From UBA1858 sp965658595 (lineage in GTDB: Bacteria > Pseudomonadota > Gammaproteobacteria > UBA4575), in NCBI GenBank assembly GCA_965658595.1, contig CBFHSW010000083.1, positions 1 through 7,056 on the forward strand: 7,056 nucleotides of DNA, given 5' to 3'. Below, piece by piece: positions 1 through 6,373 of the stretch. How positions within the stretch are numbered: the first letter of the stretch is position 1; each line of letters opens with the position of its first letter. The notes beneath the pieces were generated by a model that was not told the DNA's origin, ran no database searches, and was given only the letters and a program-made list of their open reading frames with translations. Both the position numbers and the translations under genes were made by a program.

Positions 1-306
1 TTCGATAAATATGAAATCTAAAGGATTGAATTTTTCACACAAACTATCGACAGCTGCTAAGTTCATGGAGGCATCTTCTCTGATGGCAGTATGTGGACAA
101 CCACCTGTTTCCACACCGAGTATCCTGTCCGCCTCTAATGCTTCATGACGTATTAGAAAGTCTGCATCTTCACGCGTATAAATGTCATTTGTAACCGCTG
201 CAATTTCATAATGGTCACGCATATTCAGACATAATGAGCGTAGTAAAGCTGTTTTACCTGATCCCACTGGACCGCCAACACCAATTCTTAATACTTGTTT
301 TGTCAT
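1..306 (-). CDS. ureG: Urease accessory GTPase UreG (N-terminal half, cut by window edge)
   Basis: UreG is the cytoplasmic SIMIBI-class GTPase whose GTP hydrolysis drives nickel insertion into urease within the UreD-UreF-UreG complex. The first 102 residues are visible from an ATG at 306; the frame stays open to base 1, so the second half lies outside. Recognisable elements are the P-loop GPVGSGKT at residues 12-19, the TNDIYTREDA stretch at about 39-48, and the nickel-binding Cys-Pro-His motif (C70-P71-H72) inside VETGGCPHTAIREDAS. The window ends at the Glu that normally opens the ESGGDN G-domain motif. There is no His-rich N-terminal extension of the kind seen in some UreGs. It begins 18 nt after the ureF stop and has only a weak purine-rich AAGAAGA upstream. 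Full-length family members are usually a little over 200 aa. Identification is essentially certain. Confidence 0.97.
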   Translation of the reverse strand, partial: MTKQVLRIGVGGPVGSGKTALLRSLCLNMRDHYEIAAVTNDIYTREDADFLIRHEALEADRILGVETGGCPHTAIREDASMNLAAVDSLCEKFNPLDFIFIE

Positions 307-324
307 AGTTAATATCTTCTTAAG

Positions 325-990
325 TTATGATCTAAATAATCGTGAATACTGCTCTTCATGTTGCATACTTGCCATGATGGCTCCTGGACATGAAGAACCT
401 ATATGTTTTTCTTCAACATTTAATCCGCATTCAATGCTGTTATTAATAACACTCATTAAGCGCGTTAAAATAACCTGCCCACTGGTTTGTCCAAGAGGAA
501 TAAGTTTAATTCCTATACTGACTTGATTTTCACACCAAGCCCATAACAAACCATGTAGTGCCATAGTCTTGTCAATCTTCCAATGCACGCTAGCCAAACT
601 AAACAAGGTAACTAATGAGCAATGCTTTTTATCAATGTGATCTAAAGGCAAATCAAGACTCTCTAATAAACGCGCTAAAGATGCACCCATTTGCGTATCT
701 TCTAATAGAGTTTCTTTAGTTTCACGTGAGGCCAACAAATAGTCATTCCAAAATTTAACAGCCGCCTGATCTTTGGCCTGATGTGCGTCAAAGCATAATG
801 AAAATACAGGGACGTCAAGATAAGCCAAGCCATTAAGTAATATATCCTGTATCCACCCATATAAAGATTCTTCATCATGCACTGCACCGTTATCACATAC
901 CGTCTCTAAACCTTGTGAATAAGCATAACCACCAATAGGCAATGCCTGACTAGATAACCTTAACAATTGTAAAAGAGCATTATCAGTCAT
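325..990 (-). CDS. ureF: Urease accessory protein UreF
   Basis: UreF bridges UreD and UreG in the urease activation complex and is thought to gate GTP hydrolysis and nickel transfer. With the start chosen here it is 221 aa, close to the family norm. Family signatures are LPIGGYAYSQGLE near residues 18-30, ASRET followed by an acidic stretch mid-protein, PLGQTSGQ in the second half, and the C-terminal HEEQYSRLFRS, whose end is highly typical. The ATG at 990 gives the usual MTDNALLQLL N terminus. A longer reading from 1083 would add 31 residues inside the ureE tail region that lack family character. The start overlaps the ureE stop by 8 nt (ATGACTGA) and has no Shine-Dalgarno sequence, which suggests translation coupled to ureE. 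An ATG at 1011 is possible in principle but less likely. Confidence 0.95.
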   Translation of the reverse strand: MTDNALLQLLRLSSQALPIGGYAYSQGLETVCDNGAVHDEESLYGWIQDILLNGLAYLDVPVFSLCFDAHQAKDQAAVKFWNDYLLASRETKETLLEDTQMGASLARLLESLDLPLDHIDKKHCSLVTLFSLASVHWKIDKTMALHGLLWAWCENQVSIGIKLIPLGQTSGQVILTRLMSVINNSIECGLNVEEKHIGSSCPGAIMASMQHEEQYSRLFRS

Positions 991-1459
991 GGCTATGATT
1001 ACTATTTTCATCTGTATGCGAATGATAATGTGCATGCTCATGAACATAGGCACCTGACTCAGGTTCGAATGGTGCCTGTTCATGATTTACCACACATCCG
1101 AGTTGGATCAACATATCATCTAACACATGATCATATTGATAACGCAGATAGTCAGATGCAATTTCTAAAGGCACATGACGATTACCTAAGTGATAGCAAG
1201 CTCGTGAAAATAGATGTGCACTATCGCATGTCACGGTGCTAACCTCTTCTTTAGCTGCACACACTTGAATGTAATCACCAAACTCTGTTTTTAATACATC
1301 ACCACCGCGCAATACTTGGCCACGCTGAAGAAATAATCCTACTTCTTCACCACTATCTAAAGTGGCATGCAGACGTGCTTTCTGTCTTAAGTCAAAAGGC
1401 AAGGTCAAAGTGTCTTGACAGTTTTGATGTGTTGCTACTCTCTCTATTATTTTAATCAT
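983..1459 (-). CDS. ureE: Urease nickel metallochaperone UreE
   Basis: UreE is the cytoplasmic homodimeric chaperone that hands Ni(II) to the UreG/F/D complex. This copy is 158 aa from the ATG at 1459; a TTG directly before it (1462) is an alternative start adding one residue. The N-terminal peptide-binding-like domain contains LFLQRGQVLRGGD (residues 42-54). The metal-binding domain has YHLGNRHVPLEI (89-100), with H95 matching the conserved dimer-interface nickel ligand, and DHVLDDML at 110-117. The C terminus is His-rich: H140, H142, H144, H146, H148, H155 and H157 all lie in the last 19 residues. Where the Klebsiella protein has a His two positions before the DHVLDD histidine, this one has Tyr109. 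It starts 4 nt after the ureC stop without a Shine-Dalgarno sequence, and its end overlaps ureF. Confidence 0.96.
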   Translation of the reverse strand: MIKIIERVATHQNCQDTLTLPFDLRQKARLHATLDSGEEVGLFLQRGQVLRGGDVLKTEFGDYIQVCAAKEEVSTVTCDSAHLFSRACYHLGNRHVPLEIASDYLRYQYDHVLDDMLIQLGCVVNHEQAPFEPESGAYVHEHAHYHSHTDENSNHSHD

Positions 1460-1463
1460 CAAT

Positions 1464-3167
1464 CTAGAATAAGAAATAGCGCTGAGCTAAAGAAACAACT
1501 TCAGCAGGTTCACAAGTTAATAACACACCATCAGCATGCACTTGATAAGTTTGCGGATCAACATCAATTTTGGGCTGATAAAAATTGTGAATAAGATCAG
1601 CTTTAGTGACTGTGCGATTATTCCTTGTCGCTAGGCATTGTTTGCCCAAACCCAATGTATGCGCTATGTTATTATCAATCCCAGCCTGTGACATAAACGT
1701 AAAGCTAGTCCCATAATTAGCTTTATCAAATGCACCAAACATCGGACGATAGTGAACAGGCTGCGGTGTAGGTATAGAAGCGTTAGGATCTCCCATTGGT
1801 GCTGCGGCAATAAAACCACCTTTGAGTATTAGCGCGGGTTTAGTCCCAAAAAAAGCCGGCTTCCATAATACTAAATCTGCAATTTTCCCAACTTCGATGG
1901 AACCAACATAATCTGATATGCCATGTGTAATAGCAGGATTAATAGTATATTTTGCGATATATCGTTTTGCTCGAAAGTTATCGTTCAGATCACTGTCCTC
2001 AGCGATTGGGCCGCGTTGCTTTTTCATCTTGTCAGCAGTTTGCCATGTGCGGCAGATTACTTCTCCCACTCGACCCATAGCTTGTGAATCAGACGCAATC
2101 ATACTAAAGGCACCTAAATCATGCAGGATGTCTTCTGCCGCAATAGTCTCGCGACGTATACGTGATTCTGCAAAAGCGACATCCTCAGGAATTTTTGTGT
2201 CCAAATGATGACAGACCATAAGCATGTCCAAATGCTCATCGATTGTATTAATAGTATAAGGACGTGTCGGGTTAGTACTTGATGGCAACACATTAGACTC
2301 ACCACAAGCTTTAATAATATCTGGCGCATGACCACCTCCCGCTCCTTCAGTATGATAAGTATGTATTGCACGTCCTTTGAAAGCGGCAATAGTATCTTCT
2401 ACAAAGCCTGACTCATTAAGCGTGTCTGTGTGAATGGCGACCTGCACATCAAATTTTTCTGCCACGCTCAGACAGTTATCAATAGACGCCGGAGTCGTCC
2501 CCCAATCCTCGTGTAACTTTAGACCCATCGCACCTGCAGCCAGTTGTTCTTCTAATGGTAGTGGTAAGCTGGCATTACCTTTGCCTAGGAAACCAAGGTT
2601 CATCGGGAATGCATCAGCTGCCTGTAACATTTTATGGATATTCCAGGGCCCTGGCGTACAAGTGGTTGCATTAGTTCCTGTTGCCGGTCCAGTACCACCA
2701 CCTAACATCGTCGTCACTCCAGACATGAGCGCTTCTTCAATTTGTTGAGGGCAAATGAAATGTATATGTGCATCTATACCACCGGCTGTAATAATCTGCC
2801 CTTCGCCCGCAATCGCTTCAGTACCCGCACCGATAGCAATATCTACATCTGACTGAATATCAGGATTACCAGCTTTTCCAATACCAGCAATACGCCCATT
2901 CTTTATGCCAATATCTGCTTTAACAATTCCCCAGTGATCTAAAATAAGAACGTTAGTGATAACTGTGTCAACGACATCGTCTGAACAAAGCTGGCTCTGC
3001 CCCATACCATCACGAATCACTTTACCGCCGCCAAATTTCACCTCATCGCCATAACGTGCATAATCTTTTTCAACTTCAATAAATAAATCAGTGTCACCCA
3101 ATCTAACTTTGTCACCTACTGTTGGACCAAACATTTCAGCATAAGCTTGTCGTGTTATTTTGCTCAT
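1464..3167 (-). CDS. ureC: Urease alpha subunit, catalytic (UreC)
   Basis: This is the catalytic subunit of nickel urease (EC 3.5.1.5), which hydrolyses urea to ammonia and carbamate in a cytoplasmic (UreABC)3 assembly. It is 567 aa, full family length. By counting, every active-site residue falls at the Klebsiella aerogenes number: nickel ligands H134 and H136 (GIDAHIHF), carbamylated K217 in GLKLHEDWG, substrate-side H219, H246 in AIHTDTLNE, H272 in HTYHTEGAGG, flap C319 and H320 (MVCHHLD), R336 and D360 in MIASDSQAMGR. The enzyme should therefore be active once metallated. The ATG at 3167 overlaps the ureB stop by 4 nt (ATGA) and is preceded by GGAGAG six bases upstream, so this start is well supported. 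No frameshift or unusual insertion is visible. Confidence 0.99.
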   Translation of the reverse strand: MSKITRQAYAEMFGPTVGDKVRLGDTDLFIEVEKDYARYGDEVKFGGGKVIRDGMGQSQLCSDDVVDTVITNVLILDHWGIVKADIGIKNGRIAGIGKAGNPDIQSDVDIAIGAGTEAIAGEGQIITAGGIDAHIHFICPQQIEEALMSGVTTMLGGGTGPATGTNATTCTPGPWNIHKMLQAADAFPMNLGFLGKGNASLPLPLEEQLAAGAMGLKLHEDWGTTPASIDNCLSVAEKFDVQVAIHTDTLNESGFVEDTIAAFKGRAIHTYHTEGAGGGHAPDIIKACGESNVLPSSTNPTRPYTINTIDEHLDMLMVCHHLDTKIPEDVAFAESRIRRETIAAEDILHDLGAFSMIASDSQAMGRVGEVICRTWQTADKMKKQRGPIAEDSDLNDNFRAKRYIAKYTINPAITHGISDYVGSIEVGKIADLVLWKPAFFGTKPALILKGGFIAAAPMGDPNASIPTPQPVHYRPMFGAFDKANYGTSFTFMSQAGIDNNIAHTLGLGKQCLATRNNRTVTKADLIHNFYQPKIDVDPQTYQVHADGVLLTCEPAEVVSLAQRYFLF

Positions 3168-3481
3168 TTAAATCTCTCCAGTGACCCCATCACTTGCGCA
3201 TTAAATCCATAAATTACTCGTTTTCCTGCTATCGGGACTAGCTGGACAGTTCTTTTTTGTCCAGGTTCGAATCGTACCGCTGTGCCTGCTGGAATATCTA
3301 AACGCCAACCCAATGTTGCATCACGCTCGAATGAAAGCGCACTATTAGTCTCATAAAAATGATAATGTGAACCCACTTGTATAGGGCGATCACCGATATT
3401 AGCTACGCTGACTTGCTTTGTTTCCATGCCCTCATTAATTTCAATTTCACCTTCCTGAGTGATCATTTCGCCTGGTTTCAT
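3164..3481 (-). CDS. ureB: Urease beta subunit (UreB)
   Basis: This is the small non-catalytic beta subunit that packs against UreC in the urease trimer of trimers. It is 105 aa, the usual size for a separate beta subunit, neither fused to gamma as in Helicobacter nor part of a single chain as in plants. Family hallmarks are the start MKPGEMITQEGEIEIN, the central VGSHYHFYETN, the LDIPAGTAVRFEPGQKR stretch and VIYGFNAQVMG near the end. The ATG at 3481 has a strong AGGAGA six bases upstream that partly overlaps the ureA stop, and a 10-nt gap separates the two genes. The last codons hold the ureC ribosome binding site, and the stop overlaps the ureC ATG. Confidence 0.98.
   Translation of the reverse strand: MKPGEMITQEGEIEINEGMETKQVSVANIGDRPIQVGSHYHFYETNSALSFERDATLGWRLDIPAGTAVRFEPGQKRTVQLVPIAGKRVIYGFNAQVMGSLERFK
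3174..3179 (-). promoter_or_regulatory. Ribosome binding site of ureC
   Basis: GGAGAG inside the last codons of ureB, six bases before the ureC ATG. Together with the ATGA overlap it fixes the ureC start. Confidence 0.8.
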
Positions 3482-3487
3482 ACGATA

Positions 3488-3493
3488 TCTCCT
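3488..3493 (-). promoter_or_regulatory. Ribosome binding site of ureB
   Basis: AGGAGA six bases before the ureB ATG, overlapping the ureA stop codon; the strongest Shine-Dalgarno match in the window. Confidence 0.8.
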
Positions 3494-3794
3494 AGATAAT
3501 TGGGTTATGCACTGTCACAAGTTTAGTGCCATCAGGAAATGTTGCTTCCACCTGAACTTCATGAACAATATCGGCAATACCCTCCATGACATCTTCTGTT
3601 GTTAACAGATTACGCCCAGCCTCCATTAGTTCAGCTACCGTTCTACCTTCTCTAGCACCTTCCAATATTGCACAGGAAATGTATGCGACACTCTCCGGGT
3701 AATTAAGTTTTAACCCTTTTGCTTTACGACGCTCTGCTAACAAGCCAGCTGTAAATAATAATAATTTATCTTTTTCACGAGGTGATAATTCCAT
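3492..3794 (-). CDS. ureA: Urease gamma subunit (UreA)
   Basis: This is the smallest structural subunit of urease, needed for assembly of the (UreABC)3 enzyme. It is 100 aa, identical in length to the Klebsiella protein. The sequence is textbook for the family: MELSPREKDKLLLFTAGLLA at the N terminus, LKLNYPESVAYIS at about residues 28-40, an EGAREGRTVAELM stretch, and the C-terminal QVEATFPDGTKLVTVHNPI. The start at 3794 has GGAGAG immediately upstream, and the ureD stop lies 18 nt before it. It is the first of the three structural genes, each with its own good ribosome binding site. Confidence 0.98.
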   Translation of the reverse strand: MELSPREKDKLLLFTAGLLAERRKAKGLKLNYPESVAYISCAILEGAREGRTVAELMEAGRNLLTTEDVMEGIADIVHEVQVEATFPDGTKLVTVHNPII

Positions 3795-3797
3795 GAG

Positions 3798-3803
3798 CTC
3801 TCC
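3798..3803 (-). promoter_or_regulatory. Ribosome binding site of ureA
   Basis: GGAGAG in the 18-nt gap after ureD. The distance to the ATG is short (3 nt from the hexamer, 6 nt from GGA) but workable. Confidence 0.7.
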
Positions 3804-3812
3804 AGTTTATCT

Positions 3813-4661
3813 CTATGTATTCCAGATACGTGGCACACAGGGTGACCGATCAATAATTAAAGGCCTTATCGTCTGCCATATACTAATAAAATAGTTTTTT
3901 GTTTCCTCAGCATACACACCCATAGCACGAATGATATAGAGTCCATTAATGTATGTGCATGAACTCACAATTGAACCATCATTGGGCAAATGTGACATGA
4001 TGATATCTTTACTCAGTATTTGTTGTGAGTCTTTTATCACGAATGTTGCTAAAGTTTTGTGATTATTCAAACCTGCCATAGACTGTAGAAACTGATCTCC
4101 ACCTTGAAAACGATTAGTTTCTAGCAGTAAAGGTTTTTCATTCTGCCAAATCTCTAATTTTTGAAAACACATTCCTTCATCAAAATGTTGTTTTTGCGCT
4201 GTTAAACCAAGACATTGTATTTCCCATGCCATAAGACAACTTTGCTTATCTATATTAACTATTGTCTTATTGAATACATTCGCTTGGGAAAAATATACAG
4301 TCTCTTGAGGCAACCACTCTAAAATTGCATTATCAGCCACATGAATAGATTGTTTTTGCTGCGCCTGAGGTCCAACACTGCGGTAAAACTTTGTAGCAGC
4401 AGGTGTGGTAATTAAAGCATGAGCACGGGAGTCGATTGTGGCAACAAGATCTAGATGATCACCACCTGCAATTCCTCCAGGCGGGTGGATCAGATAAGTA
4501 TGACAACAGTCTTGCGCCTCAGGATAAAATGGTTTTTGCACCATCAATGGTCCACTATGAGCTTTTTCTACTAAGAAGGTTTTACCCATCTTATAATCAT
4601 AACGAAGCTTAAGAGACGCCTTCCAAGCCTGTGGCTGTTGTTGGCTAGTCATAGGCAACAT
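3813..4661 (-). CDS. ureD: Urease accessory protein UreD (UreH family)
   Basis: UreD is the scaffold that binds apo-urease and recruits UreF and UreG; a channel through it is thought to carry nickel to the active site. It is 282 aa from the ATG at 4661, or 279 aa from the in-frame ATG at 4652, which yields MTSQQQPQAW. Neither start has a Shine-Dalgarno sequence, so the start is uncertain by three codons. Family motifs are HPPGGIAGGDHLDL (about residues 59-72), ALITTPAATKFYRS (about 82-95), LEWLPQETVYF (about 114-124) and the C-terminal RPLIIDRSPCVPRIWNT, typical of UreD ends. It lies 27 nt after the small membrane-protein gene and 18 nt before ureA, consistent with one operon. Confidence 0.95.
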   Translation of the reverse strand: MLPMTSQQQPQAWKASLKLRYDYKMGKTFLVEKAHSGPLMVQKPFYPEAQDCCHTYLIHPPGGIAGGDHLDLVATIDSRAHALITTPAATKFYRSVGPQAQQKQSIHVADNAILEWLPQETVYFSQANVFNKTIVNIDKQSCLMAWEIQCLGLTAQKQHFDEGMCFQKLEIWQNEKPLLLETNRFQGGDQFLQSMAGLNNHKTLATFVIKDSQQILSKDIIMSHLPNDGSIVSSCTYINGLYIIRAMGVYAEETKNYFISIWQTIRPLIIDRSPCVPRIWNT

Positions 4662-4688
4662 CAGAAAATAGTGCTAATAATTGCTCAA

Positions 4689-4868
4689 TTAGCGTTTAAT
4701 CAAGAGATAAACGCCTACCACTGACAGCATTGTAGCGAATAAAACTTCACTTAATGCATGAGAATGCAAAGCTCCCATAATGTGATAGTGTCCAGTATGG
4801 GCATGCACTGTTGATATAAATGTTGTGCTAAGCAACACTAGGGCTAGATGTTTGTAATATTTTTTCAC
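4689..4868 (-). CDS. Small His-rich membrane protein with signal peptide (59 aa, HupE/UreJ-like N terminus)
   Basis: This is a 59-aa protein with a GTG start between urtE and ureD, short enough to be missed by length cut-offs. Visible parts: a basic N terminus (MKKYYK), a hydrophobic core at residues 8-21, a plausible signal peptidase I site after VHA (residue 23), a His-rich mature start HTGHYHIMGALHSH (24-37; H24, H27, H29, H35, H37), a hydrophobic span at about 42-57 and a terminal Lys-Arg. This predicts a periplasmic His-rich N terminus anchored by one helix with a cytoplasmic C terminus. The AHTGH context after a signal peptide resembles the start of HupE/UreJ proteins, which are linked to nickel import, but the multi-helix body of that family is absent. 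AGGAG lies 7 nt upstream of the GTG, and an in-frame TAA at 4899-4901 with no better start in between fixes the start. A role in nickel capture or urease maturation is inference from context only. Confidence 0.8.
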   Translation of the reverse strand: MKKYYKHLALVLLSTTFISTVHAHTGHYHIMGALHSHALSEVLFATMLSVVGVYLLIKR

Positions 4869-4875
4869 GCTGCGT

Positions 4876-4880
4876 CTCCT
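4876..4880 (-). promoter_or_regulatory. Ribosome binding site of the 59-aa gene
   Basis: AGGAG on the minus strand lies seven bases before the GTG at 4868. It is the main evidence that the short frame is translated and that GTG is the start. Confidence 0.75.
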
Positions 4881-4932
4881 ATTAAACTCTATATATTCTT
4901 ATATGTTTTTACTGATGTTTATCTTGATGTCG

Positions 4933-5622
4933 TCAAACACGTAAATATTGATCAATGAGTTGGTCATCTAGCTGACTAATATTACCTTCAGCAACGTTAC
5001 GACCCTTCTCCAGTATGCAAAAATCTGAAGCCACTCTTCTAGCAAAAGGTAATTTCTGCTCAACCAACAACACAGTTAATCCTAACTCTTTATTAAGCTT
5101 GATAATAATGTCACCAATCTCTGCCACAATGTTTGGCTGTATGCCCTCAGTGGGTTCATCTAAAATGAGCAATTCAGGCCCCAGTGTCAAGGCTCTTCCA
5201 AGTGCTAGTTGCTGCTGCTGCCCACCGGAGAGATCACCACCACGTCGGTTCAACATTTCTTTAAGAACAGGAAATAGCTCAAACACAATCTCAGGAATTT
5301 TTTTAATCTTATTTGCAATCAAACCAGTTTCTAAATTCTCTAAAACTGTTAATTGTGAAAATATTTCTCTGCCTTGAGGGACATATGCTATTTTCTTTTT
5401 AGCACGCGCTTCTGGATTCAAAGACGTTATTGATTCTGACTTTAAAACTATGTCACCATCTCGCACCTTCTCCAATCCCATAATGCATTTCAAAAGCGTA
5501 GTTTTACCCACCCCATTCCTCCCCATCAAACAAGTCACACTATTTTTTTTTATTTCCATGTCGAGGTCCCATAGTGTATGGCTCTCTTTATAGTAGTGAT
5601 TAATTTTCGATATACTCAACAT
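4933..5622 (-). CDS. urtE: Urea ABC transporter ATP-binding protein UrtE
   Basis: UrtE is one of two cytoplasmic ATPases that power the UrtABCDE urea importer, a member of the branched-chain amino acid (LivF) type HAAT family. It is 229 aa and complete. Walker A is GRNGVGKTT (residues 34-42), the Q-loop glutamine is Q83 in YVPQGREIF, the signature LSGGQQQQLALGRA starts at 131, and Walker B is LLILDEP (151-157), followed by TEGIQPN, which is characteristic of UrtE. At the usual H-loop position the sequence reads LLVEQK, with Gln189 in place of His; this is normal for LivF-like subunits. The ATG at 5622 starts 1 nt after the urtD stop and has AGGGGA within the urtD tail. A run of nine A residues on the coding strand (5543-5551) covers codons 24-27 without breaking the frame. 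Confidence 0.96.
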   Translation of the reverse strand: MLSISKINHYYKESHTLWDLDMEIKKNSVTCLMGRNGVGKTTLLKCIMGLEKVRDGDIVLKSESITSLNPEARAKKKIAYVPQGREIFSQLTVLENLETGLIANKIKKIPEIVFELFPVLKEMLNRRGGDLSGGQQQQLALGRALTLGPELLILDEPTEGIQPNIVAEIGDIIIKLNKELGLTVLLVEQKLPFARRVASDFCILEKGRNVAEGNISQLDDQLIDQYLRV

Positions 5623-5623
5623 A

Positions 5624-6373
5624 TTAATCCCCTAAATAGACTTGTCTGACTTTTTCATTGTTTTGGATTGCTTCCATGTTGCCCTCAGCAAGTACAGAGC
5701 CCTGATGCAACACGGTAACTTTTCTAGCTATAGAGCGAACAAATTCCATATCATGCTCCACTACAACAACAGAATGTTTTTTAGCTAGAGAAATTAGCAA
5801 TTCTGCTGTGCGCTCAGATTCTTGATGCGTCATCCCAGCCACAGGTTCATCCACTAATAATAATTGTGGATTTTGAGCAATTAACATTCCAATTTCTAGC
5901 CATTGCTTTTGACCATGAGAGAGTTCACCAGAATTTTTATATGCATACTCTTGCAAACCTACAATTTCTAAACATTCCTCAATTCTTTGTTTCTGTTCAG
6001 GACTAAGCTTGTAAAATAATGTCTCAACTATGGAGCGATGGCCCTCTAAGGCTAGATTAAGATTTTCAAAAACACTCATGCTTTCAAATACTGTGGGTTT
6101 TTGGAACTTACGTCCTATACCTAAATTTGCAATTTGAGCTTCATCTTTTTTGGTTAGATCAATATCTTTACCAAAAATCACCTCTCCTTGATCGCAGCGT
6201 GTTTTGCCAGTAATGATATCCATCATAGTTGTCTTACCAGCACCATTTGGCCCAATAATACAGCGCAGTTCATTCTTATCAACATACAAACTTAGATCAT
6301 TAATAGCTTTAAAGCCATCAAAACTGACTGATACATTATTCAAATACAAAATAGTCTCTCGTGTGTTAGTCAT
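5624..6373 (-). CDS. urtD: Urea ABC transporter ATP-binding protein UrtD
   Basis: UrtD is the second ATPase of the urea importer (LivG type). It is 249 aa, the expected size. Walker A is GPNGAGKTT (residues 41-49) and the Q-loop is in GIGRKFQKPTVFE (Q91), a stretch very typical of UrtD. The signature is LSHGQKQWLEIGM from 151, where His replaces the second Gly of the generic LSGGQ as is usual for this subunit. Walker B is LLLVDEP (171-177), followed by VAGMTHQE, and the H-loop is H207 in VVVEHDMEF. The ATG at 6373 overlaps the urtC stop by 4 nt (ATGA) and has GGGGA seven bases upstream. The signature and the AGMT motif separate it from a generic LivG, so assignment to the urea system is firm, supported by the adjacent urease genes. 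Confidence 0.97.
   Translation of the reverse strand: MTNTRETILYLNNVSVSFDGFKAINDLSLYVDKNELRCIIGPNGAGKTTMMDIITGKTRCDQGEVIFGKDIDLTKKDEAQIANLGIGRKFQKPTVFESMSVFENLNLALEGHRSIVETLFYKLSPEQKQRIEECLEIVGLQEYAYKNSGELSHGQKQWLEIGMLIAQNPQLLLVDEPVAGMTHQESERTAELLISLAKKHSVVVVEHDMEFVRSIARKVTVLHQGSVLAEGNMEAIQNNEKVRQVYLGD
5628..5633 (-). promoter_or_regulatory. Ribosome binding site of urtE
   Basis: AGGGGA formed by the last sense codons of urtD, five bases before the urtE ATG; supports that start. Confidence 0.7.

Noticed and set aside
702..1242. Open frames within ureF and ureE: minus strand 702-896 and plus strand 1030-1242
   Set aside because: The plus frame begins with a His-rich stretch (MHAHEHRH) that looks interesting, but it is the antisense of the UreE His tail (CAT reads as ATG, and TG-rich codons mirror CA-rich ones). 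Neither frame has independent support.
1918..2748. Open frames inside ureC: plus strand at 1918-2208 and 2434-2748, minus strand at 2114-2389
   Set aside because: They lie wholly within the intact, strongly conserved ureC and carry no recognisable domain or ribosome binding site; they are shadows of the real gene.
4672..4693. Possible hairpin CTAAT...ATTAG just after the 59-aa gene, considered as a terminator
   Set aside because: The arms are only about five A/T-rich pairs and no U-run follows, so it is too weak for an intrinsic terminator and would separate ureD from its upstream operon.
4899..4940. TTGACG at the urtE stop with downstream TATAAG, considered as a sigma-70 promoter
   Set aside because: The spacing is about 27 nt instead of 16-18, and at the proper distance no -10-like hexamer is present. 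Kept only as a possible regulatory region.
5015..5377. Plus-strand open frame of 120 codons opposite urtE
   Set aside because: It is antisense to the Walker B and signature region of UrtE; the Cys-rich and Ser-rich content is what antisense CAG/GGT codons give.
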